13,504 nucleotides of DNA from positions 1 through 13,504 of the forward strand of contig DSBZ01000147.1 of the NCBI GenBank assembly GCA_011057175.1. Reading direction: 5' to 3'. This DNA is from Candidatus Acetothermia bacterium. Its GTDB lineage: Bacteria > Bipolaricaulota > Bipolaricaulia > Bipolaricaulales > Bipolaricaulaceae. The position numbers and the translations under genes were made by a program. Of the stretch, positions 13,073 through 13,504 are shown piece by piece (the first letter of the stretch is position 1; each line of letters begins with the position of its first letter). Below the pieces are notes generated by a model, which saw only the letters and a program-made list of their open reading frames with translations, had not been told where the DNA came from and did no database searches.

Positions 13073-13504
13073 TGCTCCCGATGCCCTGCGGAGAGCCGCC
13101 GGAGACCAGAACCGCGCCCCTGACCGAGGAGAACCTGGGGGAGGCGCCGGAGTGGGAGGCCCATCCGTGGAGCAGCAAGTACTGCTTGTATTCGGAACAC
13201 CCTGAGCTCTGGGCTGATCCCAAGGCGGGGAACCGAGCGGAGGCCTTCCAACGGAAGCTCGCCTGGGTCCGCCGGGTGCGGGCGGAGTTCGGGGAGTGCG
13301 GCCGCCTCCTCTATGCCGACGGCCAGGCCGTTGGCTACGCGCAGTGCGGTCCCCCGAGCTTCTTTCCCAACGCGCGATCCTACCCAGCGGGGCCGGTGAG
13401 CGACGGCGCTGTGTTCCTGGCGTGCCTGTTCTTCCCGTGGGGCGCCCACCGCGGACGCGGCTGGGGGAGCCTCCTCCAGGACATCCTGCGCGAGCTACGT
13501 AGCC
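13066..13504 (+). CDS. GNAT family N-acetyltransferase, N-terminal part (3' end outside window)
   Basis: An open frame without a stop runs from here to the right edge (146 complete codons). It reads as a protein throughout: EAPEWEAHPWSSKYCLYSEHPELW, KLAWVRRVRAEFGECGRLLYADGQAVGYAQCGPPSFFP, then AVFLACLFFPWGAHRGRGWGSLLQDILREL. The HRGRGWGSLL segment (128-137) is the acetyl-CoA pyrophosphate loop (R/Q-x-x-G-x-G/A motif) of GNAT enzymes, and VFLACLFF is the strand before it. The acceptor substrate is unknown. GGAGG (13056-13060) supports ATG 13066 (5-base spacing) or ATG 13072 (11 bases). ATG 13054 and 13081 are also in frame. It is divergent from the methyltransferase, with as little as 21 bases between starts. 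Confidence 0.8.
   Translation, partial: MRMLPMPCGEPPETRTAPLTEENLGEAPEWEAHPWSSKYCLYSEHPELWADPKAGNRAEAFQRKLAWVRRVRAEFGECGRLLYADGQAVGYAQCGPPSFFPNARSYPAGPVSDGAVFLACLFFPWGAHRGRGWGSLLQDILRELRS

Noticed and set aside
13045..13449. N-terminal extension of the methyltransferase frame beyond ATG 13044
   Set aside because: It is antisense to the acetyltransferase gene and not protein-like; methyltransferase similarity begins well after 13044.

Overview
The window is high-GC bacterial DNA (about two thirds G+C by eye in the core) with tightly packed genes. It looks like a contig from an uncultivated, possibly thermophilic anaerobic lineage. The threonyl-tRNA-synthetase-like nucleoside kinase and the aminotransferase with an 'RLYPLAVEAKKRG' opening resemble Thermotogota-type proteins, and the overall look would fit Bipolaricaulota (OP1). 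That placement is a guess from family resemblance, not a measured result. A D-Ala-D-Ala ligase indicates a peptidoglycan wall. No tRNA, rRNA, CRISPR array, transposase or integrase was recognised.

Layout. (1) 1-1068, plus strand: the C-terminal end of a cyclic amidohydrolase (dihydroorotase/hydantoinase type), then a small glycine-rich exported protein whose signal peptide (488-568) is one frame away from its body (583-1068). (2) 1069-1308: a non-coding convergent gap with two inverted repeats, one a perfect 8-bp palindrome of REP-like appearance. (3) 4977 down to 1309, minus strand: a four-gene cluster of a minimal zincin metalloprotease fused to a HEPN domain, a macrodomain protein, a TGS/ThrRS-like nucleoside (uridine) kinase, and a flavin-reductase-like FMN protein. 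Genes 1-2 and 3-4 are each joined by a 4-base ATGA overlap. (4) 4978-5075: a 98-bp divergent promoter region. (5) 5076-11204, plus strand: seven co-directional genes with short gaps or overlaps: nitrilase-superfamily amidohydrolase, exonuclease III, a PIG-L/LmbE-like protein without its metal ligands, D-Ala-D-Ala ligase, UPF0173 metallo-hydrolase, class I aminotransferase, and TlyA-type rRNA methyltransferase. These are mostly housekeeping functions. (6) 11205-13044, minus strand: an island of visibly lower G+C holding a beta-class DNA methyltransferase and an overlapping small membrane-anchored protein of unknown function. (7) 13066-13504, plus strand: the N-terminal part of a GNAT acetyltransferase running off the window.

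How the genes work together. The plus-strand cluster reads as an ordinary mixed operon (DNA repair, wall precursor, amino-acid metabolism, ribosome modification). The most unusual unit is the metalloprotease-HEPN plus macrodomain pair: a protease, a potential RNase and a potential ADP-ribose-processing domain made from one coupled message. A second candidate accessory unit is the methyltransferase/membrane-protein pair, with no restriction nuclease visible beside it. Several transcript-leading genes lack a Shine-Dalgarno sequence and instead have a TANNNT hexamer 6-8 bases before the start codon, suggesting leaderless transcription. Internal operon genes mostly carry good Shine-Dalgarno sequences.
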